DNA of 48,653 nt, from assembly GCA_016839365.1 (NCBI GenBank), contig JAEOUH010000020.1:1-48653 (forward strand). Reading direction: 5' to 3'. The notes under the pieces are model-generated. The model saw nothing but the letters and a program-made list of their open reading frames with translations. It searched no databases and had not been told where the DNA came from. The position numbers and the translations under genes were made by a program. The DNA comes from Candidatus Hermodarchaeota archaeon (lineage in GTDB: Archaea; Asgardarchaeota; Hermodarchaeia; Hermodarchaeales; Hermodarchaeaceae). Shown here in pieces: positions 17,539 through 26,500 of this stretch; within the stretch, counting starts at the first letter, position 1, and every line of letters starts with the position of its first letter.

Positions 17539-18639
17539 TTGTCAAATTATTCACATAAAGCCGTCAATCATGCCTTGGGAATAGAAACTGTTTTCAAACA
17601 TGCTTCCAACACTTCACTTGTGAAAGATACCCAAGCCAACCTCATCATTGACCTGGGTAGTGGCTACATGAAATGTGGGTTCTCCGAGCAACCGGAGCCC
17701 ATAGTCATTCCTGCTGCTTTCAAGAATCCCAAACCAGGCAATGATAGGTCGATATTCAGCGATTTTGATCCAGGGCGCCGCGCTTGGGTGTTTCCTCTCG
17801 AAAATGGGTTACTCCCCCAAGATACATCTCAGCTGATTCACCTATGTAATCTCGCATTAGAGCAGTTCCCCATGATGAACAAGCAGCGCGAGAAACTCCA
17901 ACTAACACTATTGCTATTTCCTCAGGTAAAAACCGAACAGGTAACCGCGATATGTAAGGAGTTGCAAGAAGCGCTCGGGTGCCTACATGTTGAGGCTGCG
18001 ATTCAACAAATCTTGACATGGGGCTGCTGGGGACGAAAAACCGGACTGATAGTCGATATCGGATATACAATCACGTTTGTCACTCCGATTTATCGGGGAT
18101 TTCTATTGGAAGAGGAGATTCTTCCATTGGTTACCGGTAGTTTCTTCGTATCCGCAGAAATCCGAAAACTCCTCCTCCACAAAGTCGAGACATCACCGGC
18201 TGAGCTTACCTCATACTACAATCGGCTTGCAACAAATGGAAGTGCAATACGCTCCATTAAACAATCACATTGTCAAGTATTTCCTATGGCCGTAGACGAT
18301 GTCTTCGAAGATAACATCGATTTCGCCTTTAAAGGGGTTAACCTACCACTTGGTCCTCTTCCTTGGCAAGCCCCAGAGGTATTGTTTCAACCGACACTTC
18401 TTGGAGTTGGAGACAAAGGCTTAACTGAGGCAGTTATAGATGTATTACAAGGAGTAGATCCTACAGTGCGCGCTGAACTAGCCTCAAATATCGTCTTCGC
18501 AGGCGGAGGGTCCATGATACCCGGTCTAGCGACCCGCTTAGAAACGGATATCAAATCCCATATTCCTCACCTAACTGTCAAGGTTTATGACCTTGAATAT
18601 CCACTCTACAGTAGTTGGCTAGGCGCCGCAAAAATGTAA
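17539..18639 (+). CDS. Divergent actin-family ATPase (second of a tandem pair)
   Basis: A paralogue of the preceding gene (366 aa) with an extra N-terminal stretch of about 30 residues if the TTG at 17539 is the start; a GTG at 17620 would remove it. Loop 1 is IIDLGSGYMKCGF (Asp38, Lys45), Gln156 matches actin Q137, and loop 2 is IVDIGYTITFVTPIYRG (Asp173). APEVLFQPTLLGVG and FAGGGSMIPGLATRL are clear actin signatures. As in its neighbour, the positions of actin D157 and H161 are aromatic or hydrophobic (Tyr176, Phe180), and the chain ends at SWLGAAKM without the actin C-terminal tail. The 33-base gap before it and 13-base gap after it indicate an operon. Two different subunits side by side suggest a heteromeric filament or a regulator/filament pair. 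Confidence 0.87.
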   Translation: MSNYSHKAVNHALGIETVFKHASNTSLVKDTQANLIIDLGSGYMKCGFSEQPEPIVIPAAFKNPKPGNDRSIFSDFDPGRRAWVFPLENGLLPQDTSQLIHLCNLALEQFPMMNKQREKLQLTLLLFPQVKTEQVTAICKELQEALGCLHVEAAIQQILTWGCWGRKTGLIVDIGYTITFVTPIYRGFLLEEEILPLVTGSFFVSAEIRKLLLHKVETSPAELTSYYNRLATNGSAIRSIKQSHCQVFPMAVDDVFEDNIDFAFKGVNLPLGPLPWQAPEVLFQPTLLGVGDKGLTEAVIDVLQGVDPTVRAELASNIVFAGGGSMIPGLATRLETDIKSHIPHLTVKVYDLEYPLYSSWLGAAKM

Positions 18640-18652
18640 AGAAGGAAAGACT

Positions 18653-19042
18653 ATGACGGACACTGTTACCGTGAAAGAAGCCATTGCAAAAGTCGAAAAG
18701 GGGCTTGATGAACTCGGGGAACAACTCAAAGCTACTCAATCATCAATTGAGCAGCTTGGACAAAATCTTTCAGCACAGATGGAGCAAACAGCGAAACAAG
18801 CAAATATGGCTGCAGAAGAGATTCACCGTGATGTAACCACTTTCCGCGAACAACGTCAACTGGTCGAAACCCAGCTTCTTGCCGAGGTGGAACGAGCCAA
18901 AGAACTCAGCAACCTCAAGGATATTGAAGAAGCTATTCGAGTTATTATTGAAATCGTCGATGAATTGACGAATCGCATTAATCTTGATGATGTCCTCCAA
19001 GCAGTAAAAGAATTCGAGGCTTCGAGGAAACAAGGAAAATAA
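18653..19042 (+). CDS. Coiled-coil protein of the actin operon
   Basis: A 129-residue, almost wholly helical protein with heptad patterns over about residues 5-100 (VEKGLDELGEQLKATQ) and many Glu, Gln and Lys. There is no recognised domain, signal peptide or membrane segment. The ATG follows AAAGAAGGAAAG and lies 13 bases after the second actin stop, so translation is probably coupled. Its position makes an actin-binding, nucleating or tethering role plausible, but this is inference from context only. Confidence 0.72.
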   Translation: MTDTVTVKEAIAKVEKGLDELGEQLKATQSSIEQLGQNLSAQMEQTAKQANMAAEEIHRDVTTFREQRQLVETQLLAEVERAKELSNLKDIEEAIRVIIEIVDELTNRINLDDVLQAVKEFEASRKQGK

Positions 19043-19059
19043 AAAAGGTGTATACACAT

Positions 19060-19503
19060 ATGACTGAACAACCTCCACCTCCACCTGCACCTCCTTCAGA
19101 CCAACCTGCTGCAGGTGATGAATCCCTTATTCCCTTTGTGACCCAAGCATTCAACAATCTTTTCACTAGATTGGGTACCCTTACTCAAGAAGTGTCTAAC
19201 CTTAAGGAAACAATCAATCACATTGATCAACTCGTCAAAGCCCGCTTAGAAACAATTGAGCCACAATTTCAGGAGCTCTTGTCAAATCTCCGCGAACAAC
19301 GACGCAGTAGTGTTACCCACTATTCCCAGCTTGCAGCTACTATTGCACAAGGCTTTGAATCACTCGGTGATTTAAGAACCTCTTCTGCAGATGCACAAGC
19401 CTTAGAATTACTTACTGAAACTTTACAAGCTGCACAAGACGCTTTATACTGCTTACGCATTGAACGTCTTGTCCGGCGCTATCTTGAGCTACAAAAGAAA
19501 TAA
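19060..19503 (+). CDS. Coiled-coil protein with proline-rich N terminus, actin operon
   Basis: The ATG at 19060 is chosen because AAAAGGTG ends about nine bases upstream; the GTG at 19048 is part of that site. The protein (147 aa) starts with a proline-rich tract (PPPPPAPPSDQPA, residues 5-17) and continues as a coiled coil (about 40-90) and helical tail ending RYLELQKK. Poly-proline next to coiled coil recalls profilin- or SH3-binding partners of eukaryotic actin, but no homology to them is seen. It is the last gene of the actin set, five bases from the end of a convergent coiled-coil gene. Confidence 0.72.
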   Translation: MTEQPPPPPAPPSDQPAAGDESLIPFVTQAFNNLFTRLGTLTQEVSNLKETINHIDQLVKARLETIEPQFQELLSNLREQRRSSVTHYSQLAATIAQGFESLGDLRTSSADAQALELLTETLQAAQDALYCLRIERLVRRYLELQKK

Positions 19504-19508
19504 TGCCA

Positions 19509-20057
19509 CTAGACCTTTCCGGGTTTCTTCTTCAAACCATACTTCTCACGCATTTTTTCGCGCCAGGGTTGGTCTGTGCCGCTAGTTTCGGCATACGCAT
19601 CCGCGGCTGGTTGGGGGCTAGTTGCTGCTTCTGTGGCTTTAGATGGAGTAGTAACTGGCGCTGGTTCTTTGGTCTCTAATGTTCTTGGTGAGGGTGAATT
19701 GATTATAGTCCGTGGAGTAAATCCTTGTCCTGTTTCAAGGCGTGAGAGGACCTCAGTAATTGTAAACATCTGCATTCGTTTGTCCAACTCACTAATAGCT
19801 CGCATCATCATGCGGTTGAGTTCTTGGGGTTCTGACTTGCTTAGCTCTGTGAGTTTCTTGCTTAGTGAGTCGATGCGATTGTTTAGATTTGCGATGTTAT
19901 CTTTGAGCACACCTACAGCATCTAGTTGCCGGCGAATACTCTCCAGATCCTTTGAGATATGCTGCTCGACTTCACTGATTCGGTTTAACGTTCTTTCGAG
20001 GATTTCAGTCATTTGTCGGAAGACATCATCCATTTGGGCTTCTCTGAATTCAGACAT
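19509..20057 (-). CDS. Coiled-coil protein with Pro/Thr/Ala-rich linker and basic C-terminal tail
   Basis: The protein (182 aa) has a long coiled coil (about 10-80, with LNNRIDSLSKKLTELS), a short helix, then a disordered Pro/Thr/Ala segment (115-160) and a basic end (WREKMREKYGLKKKPGKV). It converges on the actin operon and resembles its two coiled-coil proteins in style, so it may belong to the same system. The ATG at 20057 lies about 31-38 bases from a TATA-like AATAAAAG at 20088-20095, which suggests a leaderless transcript. Confidence 0.7.
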   Translation of the reverse strand: MSEFREAQMDDVFRQMTEILERTLNRISEVEQHISKDLESIRRQLDAVGVLKDNIANLNNRIDSLSKKLTELSKSEPQELNRMMMRAISELDKRMQMFTITEVLSRLETGQGFTPRTIINSPSPRTLETKEPAPVTTPSKATEAATSPQPAADAYAETSGTDQPWREKMREKYGLKKKPGKV

Positions 20058-20093
20058 CACTCTTCACTGCTGTTTTTTCTGACCAAGACTTTT

Positions 20094-20118
20094 ATTCCTT
20101 CCTATTTGTAGAAGGAAT
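20094..20118. promoter_or_regulatory. Perfect inverted repeat between two divergent starts
   Basis: ATTCCTTC (20094-20101) and GAAGGAAT (20111-20118) form a perfect 8-bp dyad around a 9-base spacer. It lies three bases before the ATG at 20122, and its right arm is the only Shine-Dalgarno-like sequence of that gene. It also overlaps the TATA-like region of the opposite gene. It could be a protein operator or, if transcribed, an SD-masking hairpin. Confidence 0.55.
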
Positions 20119-20121
20119 GGT

Positions 20122-21162
20122 ATGCCATTTTCTGTGAATAATTCAGTGACAATTTCAGAAGGTCAAAGTCAGAAACTGGGTCACCTTTTAGAACAATTAC
20201 AGCCCCAAACCGAAGACTTCTTGGATCCTCGCCTTTTTCCATCACAAAAATATGACCCTACAGATGTTGCTAATTTCTTCTTTTTCGTCACGGGAATAGA
20301 TCACCGTACTAGCCCTCCGAACCAAAGCTTTGAAGGAACCGTAGAAGGTAATTATTTTCAAGGCGCTGACCTCTTATGGCATTTGAGCCTACGAAAATTC
20401 ACAGAAAACCCGCGGTTTTTTCACCCTTCTTCCATGGCTCAAATTACGACGGCCACGGTAAGAGACTGGTACACCGTCATGTCTCCTAAACGCGTTACAA
20501 TTAGAGATCCTCAAGAACGGGCTACATTACTCCGAAACTGCGCAAAACTACTCTTAGAGAATTATGCGGGGTCAACCCTCTTCTTAATAGAACACGCAAA
20601 GAATCGGGTAACGCCTGACCCTGAGACGAATAGAGCAGGGCTGTTACAATTACTGACTCAGTTCAAAGCGTACCAGGATCCTGCTCACAAGAAAAGCTAT
20701 CTGTTACTAAAATTCCTTCTTCGCCGTGATCTTTGGTCGGTAATTGATCTGGATTTAGTTCGAATTCCGGTGGATAATCATCTGACCCGAATTGCACTTC
20801 GGGTGGGCATCGTTTCTGTGTCACTAAACCTTGCTCATCAGCTTCGAATGCAGAAACCGGTTTCATCGGATACCGATGTAGTTCTACGCTCAACAATCGC
20901 AGACGCATACTCGCTAGTTGGCCAATACGCTAAGCGCTCTGTGCTTGAGCTCGATGATTTTTTCTGGCATTTCGGTCGCCAATGTTGTCTTACAGTTAAT
21001 CCAATCTGTGTCACAGGATGCACGATGGACTGCTTTGTGGTCGAGCAATTGTTGGCTGCCTCCTGTCAAGGAACCTGTCCGCTTACTGATGTCTGTCTTG
21101 CCTCAACTGATGACATGCAACGGGCCTTAATTGAACCAAAAATCAAAACCTGGTATTATTAA
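20122..21162 (+). CDS. HhH-GPD/queuosine-salvage (DUF2419)-like N-glycosidase with Cys cluster
   Basis: The N-terminal two thirds (346 aa in all) read like the DUF2419 queuosine-salvage glycosidase family: NFFFFVTGID near the start, LSLRKF, then the helix RNCAKLLLENYAGS. The motif IPVDNHLTRIALRVG (215-229) strongly resembles the HhH-GPD DNA glycosylase motif PVDTHVxRVxxRLG, whose Asp (here Asp218) is catalytic. The C terminus has eight cysteines (288, 289, 296, 300, 304, 315, 319, 325), comparable with the endonuclease III Fe-S loop. It may release a modified base such as queuine, or act on DNA. The Fe-S cluster is inference. Confidence 0.68.
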   Translation: MPFSVNNSVTISEGQSQKLGHLLEQLQPQTEDFLDPRLFPSQKYDPTDVANFFFFVTGIDHRTSPPNQSFEGTVEGNYFQGADLLWHLSLRKFTENPRFFHPSSMAQITTATVRDWYTVMSPKRVTIRDPQERATLLRNCAKLLLENYAGSTLFLIEHAKNRVTPDPETNRAGLLQLLTQFKAYQDPAHKKSYLLLKFLLRRDLWSVIDLDLVRIPVDNHLTRIALRVGIVSVSLNLAHQLRMQKPVSSDTDVVLRSTIADAYSLVGQYAKRSVLELDDFFWHFGRQCCLTVNPICVTGCTMDCFVVEQLLAASCQGTCPLTDVCLASTDDMQRALIEPKIKTWYY

Positions 21163-21167
21163 CCCTG

Positions 21168-22913
21168 CTAGGCTTTAGGCTTGTACTTGTATTTTCCCAC
21201 GAAGCTTTCTCGACTCATCATGGTCGGCAATGCCCAGGTAACTACCGTACCATTCATCGTGTCACGGAGAGCAGGTTCAGGTGTTCCTGATGGAACACCA
21301 ACATATTCGAAGTTTGGGGGAATTAAATCTTGCAGCTCTGGATCCTGTAAACTTGTTTCTCCATCATTGACAAAGGTAACTGTAACTAGCAGTTCACCTG
21401 CTTCGGTCGTTGGAGCGACCGTTCTAGTCTTGCGGAGTTTTCGAACCACCGATCGAACCTTGATAAGAGGTGCCATTGATTCGGGTACCTCAGTAGTAGC
21501 CTTGGGTCCTGGGGGATAGGTGTTGGCTTCGATTGTTACGGGAAGTCGGTGCTCTTGGTTTGGCTTCGGTGTTCGGGCAATTGAGATGTAGTTGACGGTC
21601 ACTGTGTCACCAGGTTTAATTGGTGAGTGATTTTCTATCAGGTCATGAAGCAGAATCTGGAGAGTATGGGGTAACTTTGGATCGCGGTCTTTGGGACGAA
21701 TATCGACCTTGAGGGTACGAGTCACTGGTTTGTCGGCAATCCGCACTCGAATTTGGGTGTTATCTGGAGGCTCGAAGCCAGGTGGAAGGGAGTCGATGAA
21801 TGTGATTTCGTCACAGTCTATGGTTCCTGTGTTTCTTCCTTGTAGAGTGATGGCTACAGGTGCAGGCTCCCATGCCAGTAACTCAAGCGGTTCAACTCGT
21901 TTCTTTCCTTCAATACGAAGCACCGGAAATATATTCTCAGCTTTTTCAATGGTTCCGATAATTTCTTGGTGTAAGGGTGCCTCGACGGTGGAGAGGGCAA
22001 TGACATCAAATTCGGGTTGCTCAGCGCGAACTTCAAGTTCATGTCCCCAGACTTCGCCTGGGTCCAGGCGGAGATCAGGGGATCCTTCATATAATAACTC
22101 GTTTTCTGGAGCCGTCAAAACCACTTGAACCCGTTTAAGGCGAAGAGGAAATTCACTGGTGTTGGTCAGCGTAGCTTTACATCGCCAAAATCCCACTCTC
22201 AAAGGATTCTCCTCCTTCTCGACGCTCACTTCAGTTTCTGTTGACCCATGGAGTGTAGGATTAAGTGTGCTCCGAACGACATCAGCTATCCGGTAGGTGG
22301 CACGTACTTTTCCACCCGATTTTGGCTCCGTATCTTCGGCTGTTATAGTTGCGCGAATCCGTTGAATGGCAACACCTTCCGAAGGTAATTCTTTGATTTG
22401 CCACACGATTTGACCAGCTTTCGAATCGTACTCCGCCTTGCCTATTTGTGACTGTTGAATCTTAATATCCCGAAAAATTGGGGGAATCTCTTTGGTCACT
22501 ACAATGTCATTAATTCTTGCTCCTGAATGGTTTCGAAGGTTCAGGCTGATTTCAACGGGCATCTTATACTCATACACTAACGCGTTATTCACACCCACCC
22601 GTTCATAAAAGGTGTCGAGTGATTCTGAGAGGAGCAGCATGGGCGATTCAATTTCTTTGACGATAAAGTCTTTCTCCCATTCGGTCATCGGATTTAGTCG
22701 TCCGATATCAAGTGTATCTGCTCCAAGAGTAGTGCGATTTTGTCGATTGAGTTCCAGTTCTGCATCCCACACCGCGTGTTTCCGAGAATTGTTCTTCACA
22801 ATCACTTGGCCGCGGGGATCGAATCGAGAAATGGTGTTATCCGCCGTTAATCGAGTATGTTCATGTTCCTTAATGGAGATAGTTAACCCTGCTGGAGTCT
22901 GTGCCGAAGCCAA
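21168..22913 (-). CDS. Large multi-domain beta-sandwich protein with DUF11-like repeats, cytoplasmic
   Basis: The 581-residue protein contains several Ig/DUF11-like beta domains: LRNHSGARINDIVVTKEIPP, GRNTGTIDCDEITFIDSLPPG and VTFVNDGETSLQDPELQDLIPP each follow the pattern of conserved Asn/Gly then a conflict-free proline-ending strand. DUF11 domains usually occur in secreted surface proteins, yet no signal peptide or membrane anchor is present here. The start is TTG at 22913, with AGGTGTGAT five to thirteen bases upstream. The function is unknown. It ends five bases from the convergent glycosidase-like gene. Confidence 0.7.
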   Translation of the reverse strand: MASAQTPAGLTISIKEHEHTRLTADNTISRFDPRGQVIVKNNSRKHAVWDAELELNRQNRTTLGADTLDIGRLNPMTEWEKDFIVKEIESPMLLLSESLDTFYERVGVNNALVYEYKMPVEISLNLRNHSGARINDIVVTKEIPPIFRDIKIQQSQIGKAEYDSKAGQIVWQIKELPSEGVAIQRIRATITAEDTEPKSGGKVRATYRIADVVRSTLNPTLHGSTETEVSVEKEENPLRVGFWRCKATLTNTSEFPLRLKRVQVVLTAPENELLYEGSPDLRLDPGEVWGHELEVRAEQPEFDVIALSTVEAPLHQEIIGTIEKAENIFPVLRIEGKKRVEPLELLAWEPAPVAITLQGRNTGTIDCDEITFIDSLPPGFEPPDNTQIRVRIADKPVTRTLKVDIRPKDRDPKLPHTLQILLHDLIENHSPIKPGDTVTVNYISIARTPKPNQEHRLPVTIEANTYPPGPKATTEVPESMAPLIKVRSVVRKLRKTRTVAPTTEAGELLVTVTFVNDGETSLQDPELQDLIPPNFEYVGVPSGTPEPALRDTMNGTVVTWALPTMMSRESFVGKYKYKPKA

Positions 22914-22998
22914 GGTCCATCACACCTCGCTCAAGTTAGATAGTCTATTGACAATTTAATGTCTTTCGTGACGGCTCCTAAGACCACCCTAACCGTTA

Positions 22999-23448
22999 TT
23001 AAATCGAAAGTAAGGCCAGATTCAACTCGTTATTTCGCTTACGCCTCAAAACTCCCTCAGCTTTCAGAAGAGTTAACTCAGCTGTTGGGTTAACACGGCA
23101 ACCTTCAAGTAAATGTCCACCCATAATTTCTCCACACTCACCGGTGAAAGTGATATGTGCATGGATAACCACATCATCATCAAGGAGTGCAACGTTTCCA
23201 GTACAGTTCACAATTTCAAGGGCAAGTGATGAATCTGAGGTGGGTTCCCAACTCAGATTAGTATATGCCTTCTTCACGGGATGATAGAAGCCATATTTGG
23301 CTCGGTCAACGGCTCCTATTACCATGAACATCCCAGCCTTAACCGCATGGTTCACAACTACTTGCTTGATGTTTTGGTAAAGATCTTCACCGGCATCAAA
23401 TCGGGCAACAATAAGCTCTTTCACTGGAAAGGAACGAGATGGCATCAT
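22999..23448 (-). CDS. PPC/DUF296 domain protein
   Basis: A 149-residue protein that is essentially one PPC (plants and prokaryotes conserved, DUF296) domain. It includes IHAHITF, GEIMGGHLLEG and NPTAELTLL, the His-rich and GGHL motifs typical of the family. Prokaryotic members are trimeric and often annotated as DNA-binding, though the biochemical role is unproven. ATG at 23448 is used, with TGGAGAG upstream. Confidence 0.87.
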   Translation of the reverse strand: MMPSRSFPVKELIVARFDAGEDLYQNIKQVVVNHAVKAGMFMVIGAVDRAKYGFYHPVKKAYTNLSWEPTSDSSLALEIVNCTGNVALLDDDVVIHAHITFTGECGEIMGGHLLEGCRVNPTAELTLLKAEGVLRRKRNNELNLALLSI

Positions 23449-23516
23449 CAACTCTCCACTAATATGCTCATTCTAACAGGGGGCTAAAGGCTAAAAAGTG
23501 GGATGGTTCTTAATCG

Positions 23517-26500
23517 GTGCGGAAGCGATATTACGTGCCATCAAATCTGTCCTCATGGATGGGCTCATCAGAACCAAATCCCAAAACAAAGGAACAGTCG
23601 AAGCCAAAGAAGAATCGGCTCTCACTATTAACCCAGATCATTGCCCAAAGCAAAGATCAGCCCATTCGCCCGTCCGAATATCCCCATACCCCAGAGTCGG
23701 GACCTCCAGGTGTTCTAATCAACATTGACTATCAAGGAAGCGTAGGGGCTGCCAAACTCAAACTCTATGATATTACTAAAAGCCAAATCTATGAGTGGGT
23801 GGATAACACCGGACATCAACCATATTGCCTAACGGATTTATCCCAAGAGGATCTCTCACAACAAAATGATGTTGTTGGCCACTCGGGATTCCTGAAATTC
23901 GAGGAGGGGCTCAAATATAATTTATTACACGATTCAGAGGAACAATACACCATCATCATTGCAAAAGATCCTTTAGCAATTGGTGGACGCCCTGACTCCA
24001 TCCGAGAAAAAATTGGAAGAGACCATGCCTGGGAGGCAGACATCCGGTACACGCAATGCTATACAATGGACCGAGCCCTGACACCAGGCCTTCTGTATCA
24101 GGTTCAAAAGGGTCGACTAGTTTCCGTTCCTCAGGAATTTTCGACTGAAGACGCCACCAAGATTCGTGGATTATTCAAAGACGACAAGGAGCTCTCTAAG
24201 CTCATTGAAGAGTATCTTCCCCTTTTTCTGACTCCTGCCTCGTCGTTACCTCGACTTGCTATTGATATCGAAGTAGAATCGGAATTCATCGATCGAATAC
24301 CTGATCCGGAGCAAGCGCCACAACCAATCATTTCCGTAGCAGTCGTGGATGATACAGGTGTTGGTAGAGTATTACTGCTGGAGCAAGGCTCGCAGGGACG
24401 TGAAGCAAGGAATCTTCCCGACACCGTGACCGTCGAGAAATTTGATAATGAAAAATCCCTCGTTGAAACGGTCTTTCGAATTCTATGGCGTACCCCAATT
24501 CTATTGACCTTCAATGGGGATAACTTTGACCTTCGATACCTTGTCAATCGAGCAAAGAAACTCGGTATCCCCCCTGCTGACAATCCTGTTCGCTTACGAG
24601 GTGGCTTCCGCGGCAATCCCGAAGCAGAACTCGAATATGGCGTCCACATCGACCTCTATCGATTCCTTCATAATCGGTCCATTCAAATCTATGCCTTTCG
24701 GAATCGGTACAGCGAAGTTCGCCTTGAAACGGTCAGCCAAGCCCTCCTCGGAGAAGGAAAGTTACCACTCCCCGACGAGATTAATAAAATCCCTGCCCAC
24801 TTACTCGCTCAATACAATTGGCAAGATGCAAGCCTAACCATGCGCCTCTCAACGTTTGATGATGACCTCATCATGAGCCTCATCCTCCTGCTCATGCGAA
24901 TATCCCATCAAGGCATGCACGACCTCACCCGCACCGCCGTATCCAACTGGATTCGCAGCCTCCTCTACTACGCCCACCGACAACGCAACTACCTCATCCC
25001 ACGCCAAGACGAAATCGCAAGCTTGAAAGGCGAAGCCGTCACCGAAGCCATCATCAAAGGCAAAAAATACATGGGCGCCATCGTCGTCGAACCCAAAGAA
25101 GGCGTCCACTTCAATGTCACCCTTGTTGACTTTGCCTCACTCTATCCCAGTATCATGAAAGCATACAACCTCAGCTACGAAACTGTACGCTGCGATCATC
25201 CTGAATGCAAAGGCAATCTGGTTCCTGGCACACCCCATTGGGTTTGCACTCGCAGGCAAGGAATTACCAGTCTTATCATTGGGCTAATACGTGATGTTCG
25301 TGTTGAGCACTTCAAATTAAGAGCAAAGGACAAAACACTCCCCCCTGAACAAAGAAGCTGGTTCAGCGTAGTCGAGCAAGCACTCAAAGTATTTTTGAAT
25401 GCGCAGTATGGCGTGCTAGGCGCCAGTCATTTTCCCTTATATTGTGCCCCTGCAGCTGAATGTTATTCAGATGATACTGAGATTTTGACAGAAAATGGAT
25501 GGAAATTGTTTAAGGATTTACTTCCGAATGAAAAAGTTGCCACACTAGGAAAACGTGGTGAATTAGTTTATGAGCAACCGCAAAAGCATATTGCAGAATA
25601 CTATTCAGGAACTATGTTTTCTCAAGTCAGTAGTAACATCGATTTGTTGGTAACACCTAACCATAGAATGTATATTGGATGGCGGGGGAAAAATAATTAC
25701 AAGCAGGTTATCAGATGGGGCTTTAGAACTCCTTTAGATATGCCACGATATGTGAAATATAAAAGAAATGCTGAATGGACGGGCAAGGAGCAAGAGTGGT
25801 TTATTCTTCCTCCTGTGATGAAAAAGAAACTTGCCGGAATAAAAATTAATACGCGAGATAGAAAGGGGCGAATTGTTGAATCTGAACATCAATTCGAGGA
25901 AGTTGTAGAAAAACCAATCAGAATCTCGATGGATGATTGGCTAAGGTTTTTTGGCATCTGGCTAGCCGAGGGTTGTTCTACTGGAGGAAATTCGCAAGAA
26001 TACAAAGTTATAATCACGCAATCAAATGTTGAAAAAAGAGCGAAAATCAAGAAATGGTTAGCGAGGCTGCCATTTGATTTTAAGGATTACGGAAAAAATC
26101 TGACAGTCCATAATAAACAACTATATTCATATCTTGAACAATTTCATCAGAGTTATGATAAGTATATTCCAAGAGATTTGCTAAATCTGTCTCCACGACA
26201 ATTACGAATTCTATTCGAATCCATGATGCTCGGAGATGGTTGGAGAGGGAGATGCTATGGCACTGCGTCAAAAGCCTTGGCTGATAACTTTCAAGAACTT
26301 GTACTAAAAATGGGATATGCCTCTACAATTACTAATTCTAAAAACTTCAATAGTATTTACATTTCATATCAAATGCTACAACCAATGCAGAATAAGGGGA
26401 TCGATCATAGATCCTGGGTTGAGTATGATGGAATGGTCTATTGTGTCGATGTTAAGAATCATCTTGTTTATGTTAGACGAAATGGGAAAGCATGCTGGTC

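Noticed and set aside
19576..20082. 168-codon plus-strand frame opposite the coiled-coil gene at 19509-20057
   Set aside because: The minus-strand frame has coiled-coil periodicity and a promoter; the plus frame has neither and looks like its reverse image.
21691..22128. 145-codon plus-strand frame opposite the DUF11-like gene
   Set aside because: Ser/Arg/Gly-rich composition typical of an antisense frame; the opposite strand encodes consistent beta domains.
24131..24649. 172-codon minus-strand frame inside polB
   Set aside because: It lies opposite the exonuclease domain of a clear polymerase, is Ser/Arg-rich and shows no motif; it is a shadow frame.
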